Shown here: positions 22,207-31,553 of the stretch, piece after piece
How the letters are laid out: every line of letters starts with the position of its first letter
Position numbering within the stretch: position 1 is the stretch's first letter
Assembly: GCA_009787015.1 (NCBI GenBank)
Contig: WRGU01000047.1
Coordinates: 1-41,523 of the forward strand
Length of the DNA: 41,523 nt
Origin: Candidatus Saccharimonadota bacterium
GTDB lineage: Bacteria > Patescibacteriota > Saccharimonadia > Saccharimonadales > Saccharimonadaceae
Direction of reading: 5' to 3'
Notes under the pieces: model-generated
What the model was told of the DNA's origin: nothing
The model's database searches: none
Seen by the model: only the letters and a program-made list of their open reading frames with translations
Program-made: the position numbers and the translations under genes

Positions 22207-24047
22207 TTTTCTTCCCTTATTATAAAATAGAATTTTCCGCGTTTTTCAATTTGATAGTTTGATTCCGCAATCTTTTCCGCCCAAATCTTGTCGGTTGTGA
22301 CGAAAAGGTTTTCGTTGAAGTCGTCGACCGATAATTTGCCATTTTCAAACTTATCACGCCAGGTTTTTTGTTCCGCAAAAGCCTGTTCTGGGACACGCGC
22401 AAAAAATCCAACGTTGATCGTGAGATTGTGTTTTAGCGCCGCCTGTGCCAATTCTGAAAAACCGTTAATGTCGTACCGAAACCACTTATTTAGAACGATC
22501 AAGTGTTTTTGTGTGGTTACAAGATCTGCGATTTCCGGTGCAATGAATTCGCGCGTGGTAGTGTTTTGGATTTTTGCAAATCCCTCACGACGGGTTGTTG
22601 CGGCAGGACCCCACCAAATGTCGATAAATTGGATCGAGGCGATTATGCACAGCAAAATCGCAACAATACAAATGTTATTGCGAGCGAAGCGAAGCAATCT
22701 ATCGGGATCGCCGCGCTTCGCTCGCGATGACAAAATAGCCTTGCCGAACCAATAAATTATTGCGAGAATCGCCGCGTAATAAAACGCCCAGGCTTCGCGA
22801 GCAATCGCGCGAAACGCTAACCAAAATTCATAGATTTTGTCAGGCGGTTGCCATTGGAAAATGGCGATTGGTCCGACGTCGATTCTAACACCAATTGCGA
22901 ATACTAATAATCCGAACGCTGTGACGGCAATCAGGACGTTGCGCAACTTATTCATGGCGAATTTTGTACGGAATTCTTGGAATGATTTTTTATATCGCCC
23001 GCGCCACAGGATTGCCGCCACAATCAACATCACCCAAACCCCCAAACCAAACCACATCAACGTTTCCATTGATCCCGACGCATTCGGAAAACCAGGGATA
23101 ATGGAATATCCGCCCGGGTTCGCAAAACTGAGCAAGTTGAAACTTTTTTCGTGCAAATCGCGGATTTCCGCACCCGACCCGAGCGCAAAACCGCCAATCA
23201 ATATGAAAATCACACCCGCGAGCACCACCGGAATCGCAATTTGAATCAGATATTTTGTCATTCCGAGCATGGTCGAGGAATCTTTTGTCTTTTTGCGAAG
23301 ATTCTTCGACTCGCTCCGCTCACTCAGAATGACAGTCTTACTTTTGTGGTTTCGCAATCCCGCAATCACCATCATCACTCCCAGCATCGGCAAAAAATAG
23401 GGGTGGATCAGCACCGCGCCGACCAACATCGCCGACCAAACCGTGATGAATCTTAGAGGTTTCGCGATTTTTTTCGCGTCCCACACCAACAAAATCCCGA
23501 GCAAAATCAACCACTGTGCCGCCAGAGCAGGGTGATATAACGTACGCGCAATCATTATCGGACTAACGACAAGAATCAGCGCACCAGCGATGATAAATAA
23601 GATTTGTTTAACAAAATCACCTGCAATTTTTTCTTCATCCTGTGATTTAATCTTTAACCACACTTTCCGCACCAAAACCGCCGCAATTCCACCCTGTAAA
23701 ATGTAACAGATCAGCGCCCAAATACCGAAATATTGAAAATTGGCGGGCAACCAACCGGCAATTAGTTTCAACGGCAACGCGACCAGCGGAATTCCGTCCA
23801 TAAACGTGATCGGTAAACCTACCGGATAAGCTAACCCATTAATAATTGCACCCGTCGAATCAGCGCGGAAAAATTCCCAACCCAGAAAATGCTGTGCGGT
23901 GTCGTGCGTCACACTGTAAAAAATCCAATCTGTATATCCCGGGTTTACCACCGCAAAACCGAAAAATGCGCCAAAAAACAACGCGCCGAGCAACCCGCCG
24001 AGCAAAAACGCGCCCTTGGTCGAACCTAAAAATTTCAAGATTTTCAT
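22203..24047 (-). CDS. Large polytopic membrane protein (GT-C-like), carrying two repeat insertions
   Basis: 614 aa from the ATG at 24047; the eight-residue extension in the track would overlap the -10 box. About twelve TM helices, a long loop with GYTDWIFYSVTHDTAQHFLGWE near the N-terminus (an acidic early loop, as in GT-C sugar transferases), and a ~100-residue C-terminal soluble part. Function is inferred from topology only. Two in-frame palindromic repeats lie in loops (residues ~238-263 and ~438-458): VILSERSESKNLRKKTKDSS and AILSSRAKRGDPDRLLRFAR. Leaderless. Confidence 0.6.
   Translation of the reverse strand: MKILKFLGSTKGAFLLGGLLGALFFGAFFGFAVVNPGYTDWIFYSVTHDTAQHFLGWEFFRADSTGAIINGLAYPVGLPITFMDGIPLVALPLKLIAGWLPANFQYFGIWALICYILQGGIAAVLVRKVWLKIKSQDEEKIAGDFVKQILFIIAGALILVVSPIMIARTLYHPALAAQWLILLGILLVWDAKKIAKPLRFITVWSAMLVGAVLIHPYFLPMLGVMMVIAGLRNHKSKTVILSERSESKNLRKKTKDSSTMLGMTKYLIQIAIPVVLAGVIFILIGGFALGSGAEIRDLHEKSFNLLSFANPGGYSIIPGFPNASGSMETLMWFGLGVWVMLIVAAILWRGRYKKSFQEFRTKFAMNKLRNVLIAVTAFGLLVFAIGVRIDVGPIAIFQWQPPDKIYEFWLAFRAIAREAWAFYYAAILAIIYWFGKAILSSRAKRGDPDRLLRFARNNICIVAILLCIIASIQFIDIWWGPAATTRREGFAKIQNTTTREFIAPEIADLVTTQKHLIVLNKWFRYDINGFSELAQAALKHNLTINVGFFARVPEQAFAEQKTWRDKFENGKLSVDDFNENLFVTTDKIWAEKIAESNYQIEKRGKFYFIIREEK
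22674..22731. repeat. REP/RPE-like full unit in frame in membrane gene (1)
   Basis: GTTATTGCGAGCGAAGCGAA...TTCGCTCGCGATGAC, encoding a basic loop in the 614-aa protein. Confidence 0.88.
23257..23333. repeat. REP/RPE-like full unit in frame in membrane gene (2)
   Basis: GTCATTCCGAGCATGGTCGAG...CGCTCACTCAGAATGAC, 77 bp with arms GAGGAATCTTTTGTC/...AAGATTCTTCG, encoding a loop. Confidence 0.88.
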
Positions 24048-24055
24048 ACTAATAT

Positions 24056-24061
24056 AGTATA
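24056..24061 (-). promoter_or_regulatory. -10 box of 614-aa gene (leaderless)
   Basis: TATACT on the minus strand, eight bases before the ATG; no RBS. Confidence 0.55.
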
Positions 24062-24086
24062 CCACATTCACCGAATAAACTTATGG

Positions 24087-24114
24087 TTGCAAAGTAGGGC
24101 AATCGTAGTAGAAT
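24087..24114 (+). promoter_or_regulatory. Promoter of 186-aa gene
   Basis: TTGCAA (24087-24092), 16-bp spacer, TAGAAT (24109-24114), then an AAGGAG RBS and ATG. Confidence 0.6.
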
Positions 24115-24131
24115 ATTGTTAAGGAGTAATT

Positions 24132-24692
24132 ATGAGTAAAAGACATCGCAGTCCGGAAATACAAGCCCTACATCAACGTTCGGCACAGTTTAATCAATAC
24201 GCCGACATAAAAGTAAGTGAAAGAAGAGCGACAGAATTCTTTGAAACGAGGTACGCCAAACCCAAACCGCAACCCGAAATCACCCCCCCCCAGGTCGAAC
24301 AAACCGAACAAGAGCAGCCTCAACGCCCCGAACAAACCGCCATGGCGGAGTCGGCGTGCCGTTGCTTACTAACGCAGACTTATCATACCAAATATAGCAG
24401 CGGTGGAACGCCATACCAAACAACTCTCGCCGCAACTGCCGAAAGTATCGCGGATAACTGGAACATAACAATGTCGAAAGACGATCAATATATTTGGAAA
24501 TTAGAGTTGAAACATTGCTATGATGACTTTTCCCCAAGAGAACGTGACGAATTAATACTCGAGATGGAACATGATTCTCATAAAGTCAAGGAGACATGTA
24601 ATAAGTGTTCAGAGCCAGAACTCTGCAGTTGCCTGGCACCACGCGACGTGCGTCTTGGCATGCTGGTCGCAAGAACGATAATAGCGCAATAA
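24132..24692 (+). CDS. 186-aa protein with C9 tract and Cys motifs (unknown)
   Basis: N-terminal ~70 residues are polar with a Gln/Pro/Glu-rich stretch (KPKPQPEITPPQVEQTEQEQ); residues ~74-76 hold C-x-C and the C-terminus holds CNKCSEPELCSC, possibly a metal or Fe-S site. Nine C bases encode T51-P53, so a slip would remove all the cysteines. RBS AAGGAG. No family recognised. Confidence 0.6.
   Translation: MSKRHRSPEIQALHQRSAQFNQYADIKVSERRATEFFETRYAKPKPQPEITPPQVEQTEQEQPQRPEQTAMAESACRCLLTQTYHTKYSSGGTPYQTTLAATAESIADNWNITMSKDDQYIWKLELKHCYDDFSPRERDELILEMEHDSHKVKETCNKCSEPELCSCLAPRDVRLGMLVARTIIAQ
24283..24291. repeat. C9 tract inside 186-aa gene
   Basis: Exactly nine C, reading Thr-Pro-Pro, as in the two genes near 9.5-10.6 kb. 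Confidence 0.9.
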
Positions 24693-24720
24693 GATCATGT
24701 TTGTATTCTTTTCAAAAGTT

Positions 24721-24749
24721 TTGTTACTTCGCCCACCTTATGATACAAT
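24721..24749 (+). promoter_or_regulatory. secA promoter
   Basis: TTGTTA (24721-24726), 17-bp spacer, TACAAT (24744-24749). Confidence 0.65.
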
Positions 24750-24792
24750 AGTTAGTATAAATCTTTAATTTTTGCGAGGGAGAGTTGTTAAT

Positions 24793-27711
24793 ATGTCAAA
24801 AAAGGATAAATTATTAGGTAAGGTTTTCGGCGATCCACAGAAGAAAATTCTGAAACGATTGCGAAAGCAGGTCGATGGAATCAATGCGCTCGGTGATAAA
24901 TACGCTAAAATGAGCGACGCGGAACTCGCCAAACAAACCGACGTATTAAAGAAGAAATACGCCAAATTGAGCAAGCAAGTTGAAACGGACGATAAAAAAC
25001 CGGCAAAAAACACTGCCAAACCATCAAAAACTAAGGCAGATAAAAACGCACCCGAAATTATCAACAAATTATCCGACGAGGAACGCGCCAAATATGCGAA
25101 AGCAGGCGCGGGTTCGATTGATGATTTTAACGCGCTAGAAGCAATCCGTGCACGCCGAGCGGTGCAAAAGCAAAAATCAGCACTCGATGAAATTTTGCCG
25201 GAAGCATTCGCGGTGGTACGCGAAATGGCAACGCGCGTCCTTAAACAGCGTCATTTTGATGTCCAGATGATGGGTGGAATCACTCTGCACGAGGGGAATA
25301 TCGCGGAAATGAAAACTGGCGAGGGTAAAACTTTGGTGGTGACCGCACCGGTTTACTTAAACGCATTGATCGGCAAGGGCGTTCATGTTGTGACGGTTAA
25401 CGATTATCTCGCCCAACTGCACGGTTGCTGGATGGGATCGCTGTATCATGCGCTCGGTTTAACGACGGGCGTGATCATCAACGACGCGTCGTTTGTTTAT
25501 GACTCTGAATATGTGAATGAAAATCACTTTGACAAACGCATGCAACAATTACGTCCAGCGTCGCGCAAGGAAGCCTATGCGGCAGACATCACGTACGGCA
25601 CAAACAATGAATTTGGATTCGATTATCTGCGTGACAACATGGTTTCTGATCCGGAACTCCTGCGCCAACACGAATTGTACTTTGCGATCGTGGACGAGGC
25701 GGACTCGATCCTGATCGATGAAGCTCGCACACCGCTCATTATCTCTGCACCCGCTGCGGAAAACCCTGATATGTACATCAAATTTGCCGCCATCGCCGCC
25801 ACACTGGAAGCACCGAAAAAAGATCCGAACGCGCCGAAATCAATGAAAAATCCACTGACGCACAAATCGATCAATCCAGAGGACGACGAGGAAGACGGCG
25901 ATTACACTCTGGACGAGAAACGCCGCAGTGTAACTCTGACCGACCAAGGTGTCGAAAAGGTCGAGAAGTTGCTAGGGCTGAAAAATCTATACTCACCGGA
26001 TCACGTGCGCGCGGTTTATCATATGGACCAGGCGCTCAAGGCGCAAACGCTGTTCAAGCGTGATAAAGATTACGTCGTAACCAACGACGGCGAGGTAATT
26101 ATCGTTGACGAATTCACCGGTCGTTTGATGCACGGTCGCCGTTACAACGAGGGTCTGCACCAGGCAATCGAGGCAAAAGAACACGTCACCGTGCGCGAAG
26201 AATCGCAAACTCTGGCGACAATTTCGTTCCAGAATTATTTCCGTTTGTACGACAAATTGTCCGGTATGACCGGTACGGCGTTCACCGAAGCGGAAGAATT
26301 CCAACAAATTTACGGTTTGGACGTCATCCAAATTCCACCCAACAAACCGATCGTTCGCACCGACCACGATGACAAAATTTTCAAAACTGAAAAAGGTAAG
26401 ATCATGGCATTGGTCGAGGACGTGCGCCAATATCACGAGAAAGGTCGTCCGGTTTTGATCGGTTCGGCGTCAATCGCGAAAAATGAGATGATTTCGCACG
26501 CACTGAATAAAGCCGGGCTGAAACACGAAATGCTGAACGCCAAAAACAACGAGCGCGAAGCGGAAATTGTCGCGTTAGCGGGTCAGGAAGGCGCAATTAC
26601 TCTGGCGACAAACATCGCCGGACGCGGTACGGACATCATGTTGGGCGAAGGTATCGCCGAAAAGGGCGGTCTGGTCGTGATTGGTTCGGAACGCCACGAA
26701 GCGCGCCGTATCGACAACCAGTTGCGCGGACGCGGTGGGCGTCAGGGCGATCCGGGCGACACGATTTTCTACGTTTCAACCGAAGACGACCTCATGCGCA
26801 TCTTCCAAGGCGACCGCATTGCGGCATTGATGGGTCGTTTGGGTGTCGCAGAAGATCAAGCAATCACCAATAAAGCCGTTTCAAAAACCCTAGAAGCAGC
26901 ACAAAAACGCGTCGAGGGCTTCAACTTTGACACCCGCAAAAACGTTGTGCAATACGACAACGTGATCAATCGCCACCGTAAAGTGGTTTACCAGATTCGC
27001 CGCAAGATTCTGGAGGGCGATGACCTGACGCCGGAGATTTTCCGCTTGATCGACGCGCGACTCAAAACTCTGATGGCGTCGCCGATTCGTCGCGATAAAA
27101 AATTGATCGAGGAATTCGAAGAGATCTTTCCGATTGAAAAATCTGAAATTGAAAAAATCGGCAAAATCAAGAATGACAAGAAGCGCCTGCAATCCGCGCG
27201 TGCACGCATCGAGGAACTCTACGCCGACAAGGAAGACGAGTTAACGCCGGAACTACTGCGCGGTGTCGAACGCGAAATCTACATGCAAGTTCTCGATATT
27301 TTGTGGATGCAACACCTGGAAAACATGCAACACCTGCGAGAGGGTATTCATTGGCGCAGTGTCGGACAACGTGATCCGTTGGTCGAATATCGCGCCGAAT
27401 CGCAAAAATTGTTCGATTCGTTGCAGGAAACTCTGCAAAATGAAGTTTTGCGCACAGTATTTCATCTGCGCCGCGATCAGATCAACGAAAGAAAAGTGGA
27501 AGATGACGAATACGAATCTGAACTAACCCGCGCCGCCGAATCTGCCGTCGAAAAAGGCGTCAACGAAGCTGGTTTGCCCGAATCGCACAACTCCGACGAC
27601 GATTTCAAAGTCAAAAAGGGCACAACAACCGCCGATAAAAATCATGCCAAAAAAACCGCACAAAAGAAGAAAAAAGCCCAACGCCAGAACCGCAAAAAAG
27701 GTCGCCACTGA
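24793..27711 (+). CDS. secA: Preprotein translocase ATPase SecA
   Basis: 972 aa from the ATG at 24793 (the track TTG at 24772 lies in the leader; GAGGGAGA is the RBS). Walker A MKTGEGKT, DEADSILIDEARTPLIISAPA (Walker B), GRGTDIMLGEG and IDNQLRGRGGRQGDPG (motor 2). It drives proteins through SecYEG. The C-terminus lacks the zinc-binding cysteines of many SecAs and is replaced by a Lys/Arg-rich tail. A Lys-rich insert occurs near residues 60-90. Confidence 0.98.
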   Translation: MSKKDKLLGKVFGDPQKKILKRLRKQVDGINALGDKYAKMSDAELAKQTDVLKKKYAKLSKQVETDDKKPAKNTAKPSKTKADKNAPEIINKLSDEERAKYAKAGAGSIDDFNALEAIRARRAVQKQKSALDEILPEAFAVVREMATRVLKQRHFDVQMMGGITLHEGNIAEMKTGEGKTLVVTAPVYLNALIGKGVHVVTVNDYLAQLHGCWMGSLYHALGLTTGVIINDASFVYDSEYVNENHFDKRMQQLRPASRKEAYAADITYGTNNEFGFDYLRDNMVSDPELLRQHELYFAIVDEADSILIDEARTPLIISAPAAENPDMYIKFAAIAATLEAPKKDPNAPKSMKNPLTHKSINPEDDEEDGDYTLDEKRRSVTLTDQGVEKVEKLLGLKNLYSPDHVRAVYHMDQALKAQTLFKRDKDYVVTNDGEVIIVDEFTGRLMHGRRYNEGLHQAIEAKEHVTVREESQTLATISFQNYFRLYDKLSGMTGTAFTEAEEFQQIYGLDVIQIPPNKPIVRTDHDDKIFKTEKGKIMALVEDVRQYHEKGRPVLIGSASIAKNEMISHALNKAGLKHEMLNAKNNEREAEIVALAGQEGAITLATNIAGRGTDIMLGEGIAEKGGLVVIGSERHEARRIDNQLRGRGGRQGDPGDTIFYVSTEDDLMRIFQGDRIAALMGRLGVAEDQAITNKAVSKTLEAAQKRVEGFNFDTRKNVVQYDNVINRHRKVVYQIRRKILEGDDLTPEIFRLIDARLKTLMASPIRRDKKLIEEFEEIFPIEKSEIEKIGKIKNDKKRLQSARARIEELYADKEDELTPELLRGVEREIYMQVLDILWMQHLENMQHLREGIHWRSVGQRDPLVEYRAESQKLFDSLQETLQNEVLRTVFHLRRDQINERKVEDDEYESELTRAAESAVEKGVNEAGLPESHNSDDDFKVKKGTTTADKNHAKKTAQKKKKAQRQNRKKGRH

Positions 27712-27713
27712 TT

Positions 27714-28634
27714 ATGAGCAAATCGAAAATCGCCGTTTTTGATCAGCGTGCTCTAACCCCCGATCAAAAACGGCGGTTCGAAGAACTCGGTGAAGTCACG
27801 TTTCACGGTTTCAATCCCGATATAACTGGCGACGAGTATTACGAGTTAGTTAAGGATGTTGATATTATTGCCTCAACGAAAGCAGGTTTACGCGACGCAT
27901 ATCCAAAACTGCACGACGTTTTCGTAACTATACCGTTTGTATCTGCTGCATTTCTCGATTTAGAACTTCTGCGTCGCAACGATGTGACTGTCGCCAATGC
28001 CCCGGGCGCAAACCGTCACGCCGTTGCTGAATGGGCTATGACGATGACGTTACTACTGATGCGAAATTTATGGGGTCAAATCAACGCCGACGGAATCGAA
28101 TTAGAGCGCGGTTTACCCGTGTTAACACGAAGTTTATTCGACAGTAAAATGACGGTTCTCGGAGCGGGGAATGTTGGCAGGCGAGTCGCCGAACTAGCAA
28201 CCGCCTTTGGCATGAAAGTCACGATTTTCCACCGTGGCGATAATTTATTCGATGCCGTGCGCGACGCCGACGTCGTCGTTAATGCCCTGCCATTAAATAA
28301 TTCGACGCGCGGGATCCTGAATCAAAAATTTTTCGGGCAGATGAAACGGGGAAGTTACTTCGTCAGTGTTGGTTGCGAGGCTATCATAGACGATACTGCC
28401 CTGGTCTCCGCCCTTGATAGCAATCATTTGCATGGCGCAGCGGTTGACCCGGCGAGCATCAACGTCGGCGACACGCATGATCCGGTTTATCAATCCCTCA
28501 AAGACCACTCGAAAATCCTTGCGACGCCGCACATCGCGTACGCCGCCGGCAAAAGTATCGAACATGGCACAGATATTATGATCGATAACATCAAAGCCTG
28601 GCTCGACGGGAAACCACAAAATATCATTAATTAA
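27714..28634 (+). CDS. D-2-hydroxyacid dehydrogenase-like protein with altered active site
   Basis: 306 aa. NAD-binding VLGAGNVGRRVAEL (~145-158) and ATPHIAYAAG with the catalytic His mark the family of phosphoglycerate/2-hydroxyacid dehydrogenases. The catalytic Arg of the canonical NTARGG loop is replaced: the sequence reads SVGCEAIID, so Arg is Cys, and the partner Glu (DVFEEEP) is not clear in DPASINVGDTHDP. It may be catalytically impaired or use another substrate. Starts 2 bp after secA, so cotranscribed. Confidence 0.75.
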   Translation: MSKSKIAVFDQRALTPDQKRRFEELGEVTFHGFNPDITGDEYYELVKDVDIIASTKAGLRDAYPKLHDVFVTIPFVSAAFLDLELLRRNDVTVANAPGANRHAVAEWAMTMTLLLMRNLWGQINADGIELERGLPVLTRSLFDSKMTVLGAGNVGRRVAELATAFGMKVTIFHRGDNLFDAVRDADVVVNALPLNNSTRGILNQKFFGQMKRGSYFVSVGCEAIIDDTALVSALDSNHLHGAAVDPASINVGDTHDPVYQSLKDHSKILATPHIAYAAGKSIEHGTDIMIDNIKAWLDGKPQNIIN

Positions 28635-29508
28635 ATCGATAGGCAAAAATGCCCGCGCGAAAGAAGAGTAGGGCGAATTCCCCATTCTAAATGGGCGAAT
28701 CGCCCTATTCCGAATTCATAATTAAAATAACAGAGATAAAAATATTGTGCGACATTAAGTTTTTAGGGAAAAGATGGTAGTGCATACGTCTAAAATTAGG
28801 TAAAATTAACGATTTACCTCTGTTATTTTTACATCGACCTAGACACTGGATCAATAAACGGGATGCGGACAGATTTTAGCAGGAAATAACAAAAATAATA
28901 CAAAATATCACAAAATTCGCGCGCGAAGCGGCGGGCGAGAATTTCGAAATAATTATTAAATAAAAAATTATTACGTCGGGCAACACACAAGCAAAACGGG
29001 TGGTGGGGGACGCGCAACAAATCGCCTTTCGTAAATATCGCAACGTCGCACAATATATCTTTTACGACATTACACGGATCAAAACAGATGACAGCGAGGA
29101 TCATCACGATGTCTAGCGATCCACTACATAAAGTGCCAAATCACCAACAAAAAATAAGAGGCTCCCGCAGAGCACCTCCATTCCTGCCGTATAAATAATC
29201 AAGTTATTACAAGATTTGCAAGTAGCACCAGCGCCCAATACTTTAACAGATACGTATCAGATATGGAAGTACTGTCGCACGCGGACCATACAAAACGTAT
29301 CAAATTTTACAACAATTTGCATTATTTGGATTCTTGTTTTATAAAATATTACGTTAATTGACAATTTAATATTATATTATTTAATTAGTTTTCCACAGCC
29401 CCGCCATCCCGCCACAGCAAATCTTAATTTGACAATTATTTATTTTATTGTAAAAAATACAACACCCTCCCCTACCCCTGCTCTACGGCGAAAAACGCGG
29501 CGAGTCAA
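28635..29508. other. Long gene-free region between converging genes
   Basis: 874 bp without a supported gene, unusual in so compact a genome. It holds an imperfect hairpin at 28669-28707 (TAGGGCG...CGCCCTA) just after the dehydrogenase; a 17-bp inverted repeat 28724-28740 / 28813-28829 (16 of 17 match) enclosing ~72 nt; and an AT-rich stretch at 29300-29460 with TTTTCCACA (one mismatch from a DnaA box) and two TTGACA hexamers. I searched by eye for tmRNA, RNase P and SRP RNA motifs and saw none. The track ORF 28829..29107 has no RBS. Confidence 0.5.
29147..29178 (-). terminator. Minus-strand terminator in gene-free region
   Basis: On the minus strand GAGG...GCTC pairs with GAGC...CCTC (29178-29158), followed by TTATTTTTTG. 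It implies a minus-strand transcript that is not a recognisable gene, starting perhaps from the AT-rich stretch ~29380. Confidence 0.6.
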
Positions 29509-30396
29509 TTATTTCCAATAACCTTTACCCGCTACGCGGCAATCGACATAGGCGGGTGTAATACCGTGATCGTCAATATATTTTGCCATCGCGATGATGT
29601 CGCTCGCTTGCGACGATGGGTCGCGATCGATCTGGGTTTTGAACGGATATTCCCTGTTCGACAGATAGATTTCAACATAACGAATCGCGCCGGCGGGGAT
29701 TTCGATACGATTAACGGTTTCGCCGAATTCCGATATTTTCGCCACAATCTGTCCGACAGATTTCAAAAATGCCGCCGAAGCAGTCGGTTTCTCGCTGTCG
29801 ATGGAATTTTTATCGACAATCTGGATCTCAGGTTCAGGAAAATAATTCTCCGTGAATACCGCTCCGCCCTCGTCGACATAGTTCGTCGTCCCACCGGTAT
29901 GCCACGCCACCAACGGTTTGCGCAATTCAACCACTAATTCCGAACTCATAAATCCTGTTTTTTCTATTTTGATTGATTTAATTTCCGCGAGATTTTCGAC
30001 CATATACTTGTCCAAACGATCGTTATTGCGCAAAAAACCGAATTTTTCCAACGGATTTTTAGAAAAATATTCGTTCGCAATTTTTATGTATTTATCGGAT
30101 CTATTTCGTTTGATTTTTGCACCCGTCGCCAAAACTGTATCGAGTGATCCGCTATGTTCGATCACCAAAACAACGCCGCAAGCGCATAATATAAAGAATA
30201 TTAACATCGCCACGCCAATTTTGCGACGCTTCGCGCGCAAAGTTTTTTCTTTTTGACGTTCAGTTTTTTCGCGTTGTTCGTCACTGAAACTCGTCAAAGT
30301 CGTCCCGCGCCGATAATTTTGAAAAGTGATTTCCGCCGTTTCGATATTGCGTCGCCGCACCATTTCATTTTTCTTTGCCCGCCCAAAAAACTTCAT
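29509..30396 (-). CDS. ftsQ: FtsQ/DivIB-like cell division protein
   Basis: 295 aa. Cytoplasmic basic N-terminus, one TM (~58-80, GVAMLIFFILCACGVVLVI), then a POTRA-like domain with LAEIKSIKIEKTGFMSSELVVEL and LRKPLVAW. Bridges FtsL/FtsI with the early divisome. ATG overlaps the murG stop by one base (TAATG). Last gene of the dcw cluster here. Confidence 0.75.
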   Translation of the reverse strand: MKFFGRAKKNEMVRRRNIETAEITFQNYRRGTTLTSFSDEQREKTERQKEKTLRAKRRKIGVAMLIFFILCACGVVLVIEHSGSLDTVLATGAKIKRNRSDKYIKIANEYFSKNPLEKFGFLRNNDRLDKYMVENLAEIKSIKIEKTGFMSSELVVELRKPLVAWHTGGTTNYVDEGGAVFTENYFPEPEIQIVDKNSIDSEKPTASAAFLKSVGQIVAKISEFGETVNRIEIPAGAIRYVEIYLSNREYPFKTQIDRDPSSQASDIIAMAKYIDDHGITPAYVDCRVAGKGYWK

Positions 30397-31553
30397 TATT
30401 TGCCCTTCCTGACCCGCAAAATCATGTCGACAATGTCATTTATGGCATTTGGTCGGGCAAATTTTGCCAAATTGCGCGATAATTTTTGACGCAGTTCCCG
30501 ATTGGCTAATAATTTTAAGATTGCTTTCTCGAGAATTTCAGGATTTTCTTTAACGAGATCCTGTTTCACAACAATCGCCGCATCGGCTTTTTCGTAAGCG
30601 AGCGCATTTTTCGTTTGATGATCGCCGGCGAGATGCGAGTTCGGAATGATTATCACCGCCTTATGAGCAGCCGCCAACTCTGCCATGGTCGTCGCGCCTG
30701 CTCGCGTCACCACGATATCCCCCGCCGCTAGCGCCGTTAAATAATCATCGGTCAAAAATTCAACGATTTTCATATTTTCTGAATTATGTTTTTCAAGTTT
30801 CGCAGCGTTGCCTTTACCGGCGACTAATAATATCTGTGCATTATTTTTTGTGATTAATGTTGCTATTTTTACAACAACTTCATTTGTAGAAACTGCACCC
30901 AAACCGCCGCCGACAACTAAAACTAATTCTTTATTAGTGCCAAAACCCAATTTTTCTTTGGCGGTTCTCTGCTCTGTGGCGGAAAATTCGCGAATTCCAT
31001 CACGAATCGGTACACCGACAAATTTAGTGATTTTTTTCGGATATTGCGGATAATTTTCGATGGGTGATCCCACAGCAATCGCGGTTGCATACCTCGCCAA
31101 AATCCGATTCGTCAGTCCCGGCGTTGTGTCGCTATCGTGGATCACGGTCGGGATTCGCAATACATGTGCCGCCAAACCGACCGGCAAACAAACGAAACCA
31201 CCTTTTAGAAAAATTACATCGGGTCGCCACGCGATCAACTTTATAAAACTTTGGAAAATCGCGAATGTGATTTTGATTAAGTCAATAAAATTCGGAATAT
31301 GCGTATGTGTGATATGATAAAAACTAAAATATTTATGGAAAAAATTTAGGTTCGCATAGCGCCGCCATTTACCGCTCGCGATAATGTCCACGCGTACGAT
31401 TGCGCCGAGTAATTCACGCGCCTGACCCGAAAATTTGCGATCGCACCAAACACGGATTTCGGATTTTTTATCATGTTTTTTAATTTCGTTAACGACCGCT
31501 ACGATTGGCGTAATATGACCGCCCGACCCGCCGCCCACCGAGAGAATCCGCAT
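30396..31553 (-). CDS. murG: UDP-GlcNAc:lipid I N-acetylglucosaminyltransferase
   Basis: 385 aa. MRILSVGGGSGGHITP matches the MurG N-terminal GGxGGH motif; later VLVVGGGLGAVS, VTRAGATTMAELAAAHKAVII carry the acceptor and UDP-GlcNAc regions. Converts lipid I to lipid II. RBS AAAGGAG lies inside the end of ftsW: the genes overlap by 65 bases in different frames. Confidence 0.95.
   Translation of the reverse strand: MRILSVGGGSGGHITPIVAVVNEIKKHDKKSEIRVWCDRKFSGQARELLGAIVRVDIIASGKWRRYANLNFFHKYFSFYHITHTHIPNFIDLIKITFAIFQSFIKLIAWRPDVIFLKGGFVCLPVGLAAHVLRIPTVIHDSDTTPGLTNRILARYATAIAVGSPIENYPQYPKKITKFVGVPIRDGIREFSATEQRTAKEKLGFGTNKELVLVVGGGLGAVSTNEVVVKIATLITKNNAQILLVAGKGNAAKLEKHNSENMKIVEFLTDDYLTALAAGDIVVTRAGATTMAELAAAHKAVIIIPNSHLAGDHQTKNALAYEKADAAIVVKQDLVKENPEILEKAILKLLANRELRQKLSRNLAKFARPNAINDIVDMILRVRKGK

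Noticed and set aside
28829-29107. 92-aa minus-strand ORF in the gene-free region
   Set aside because: No RBS, an unlikely composition, and no resemblance to any protein I know.
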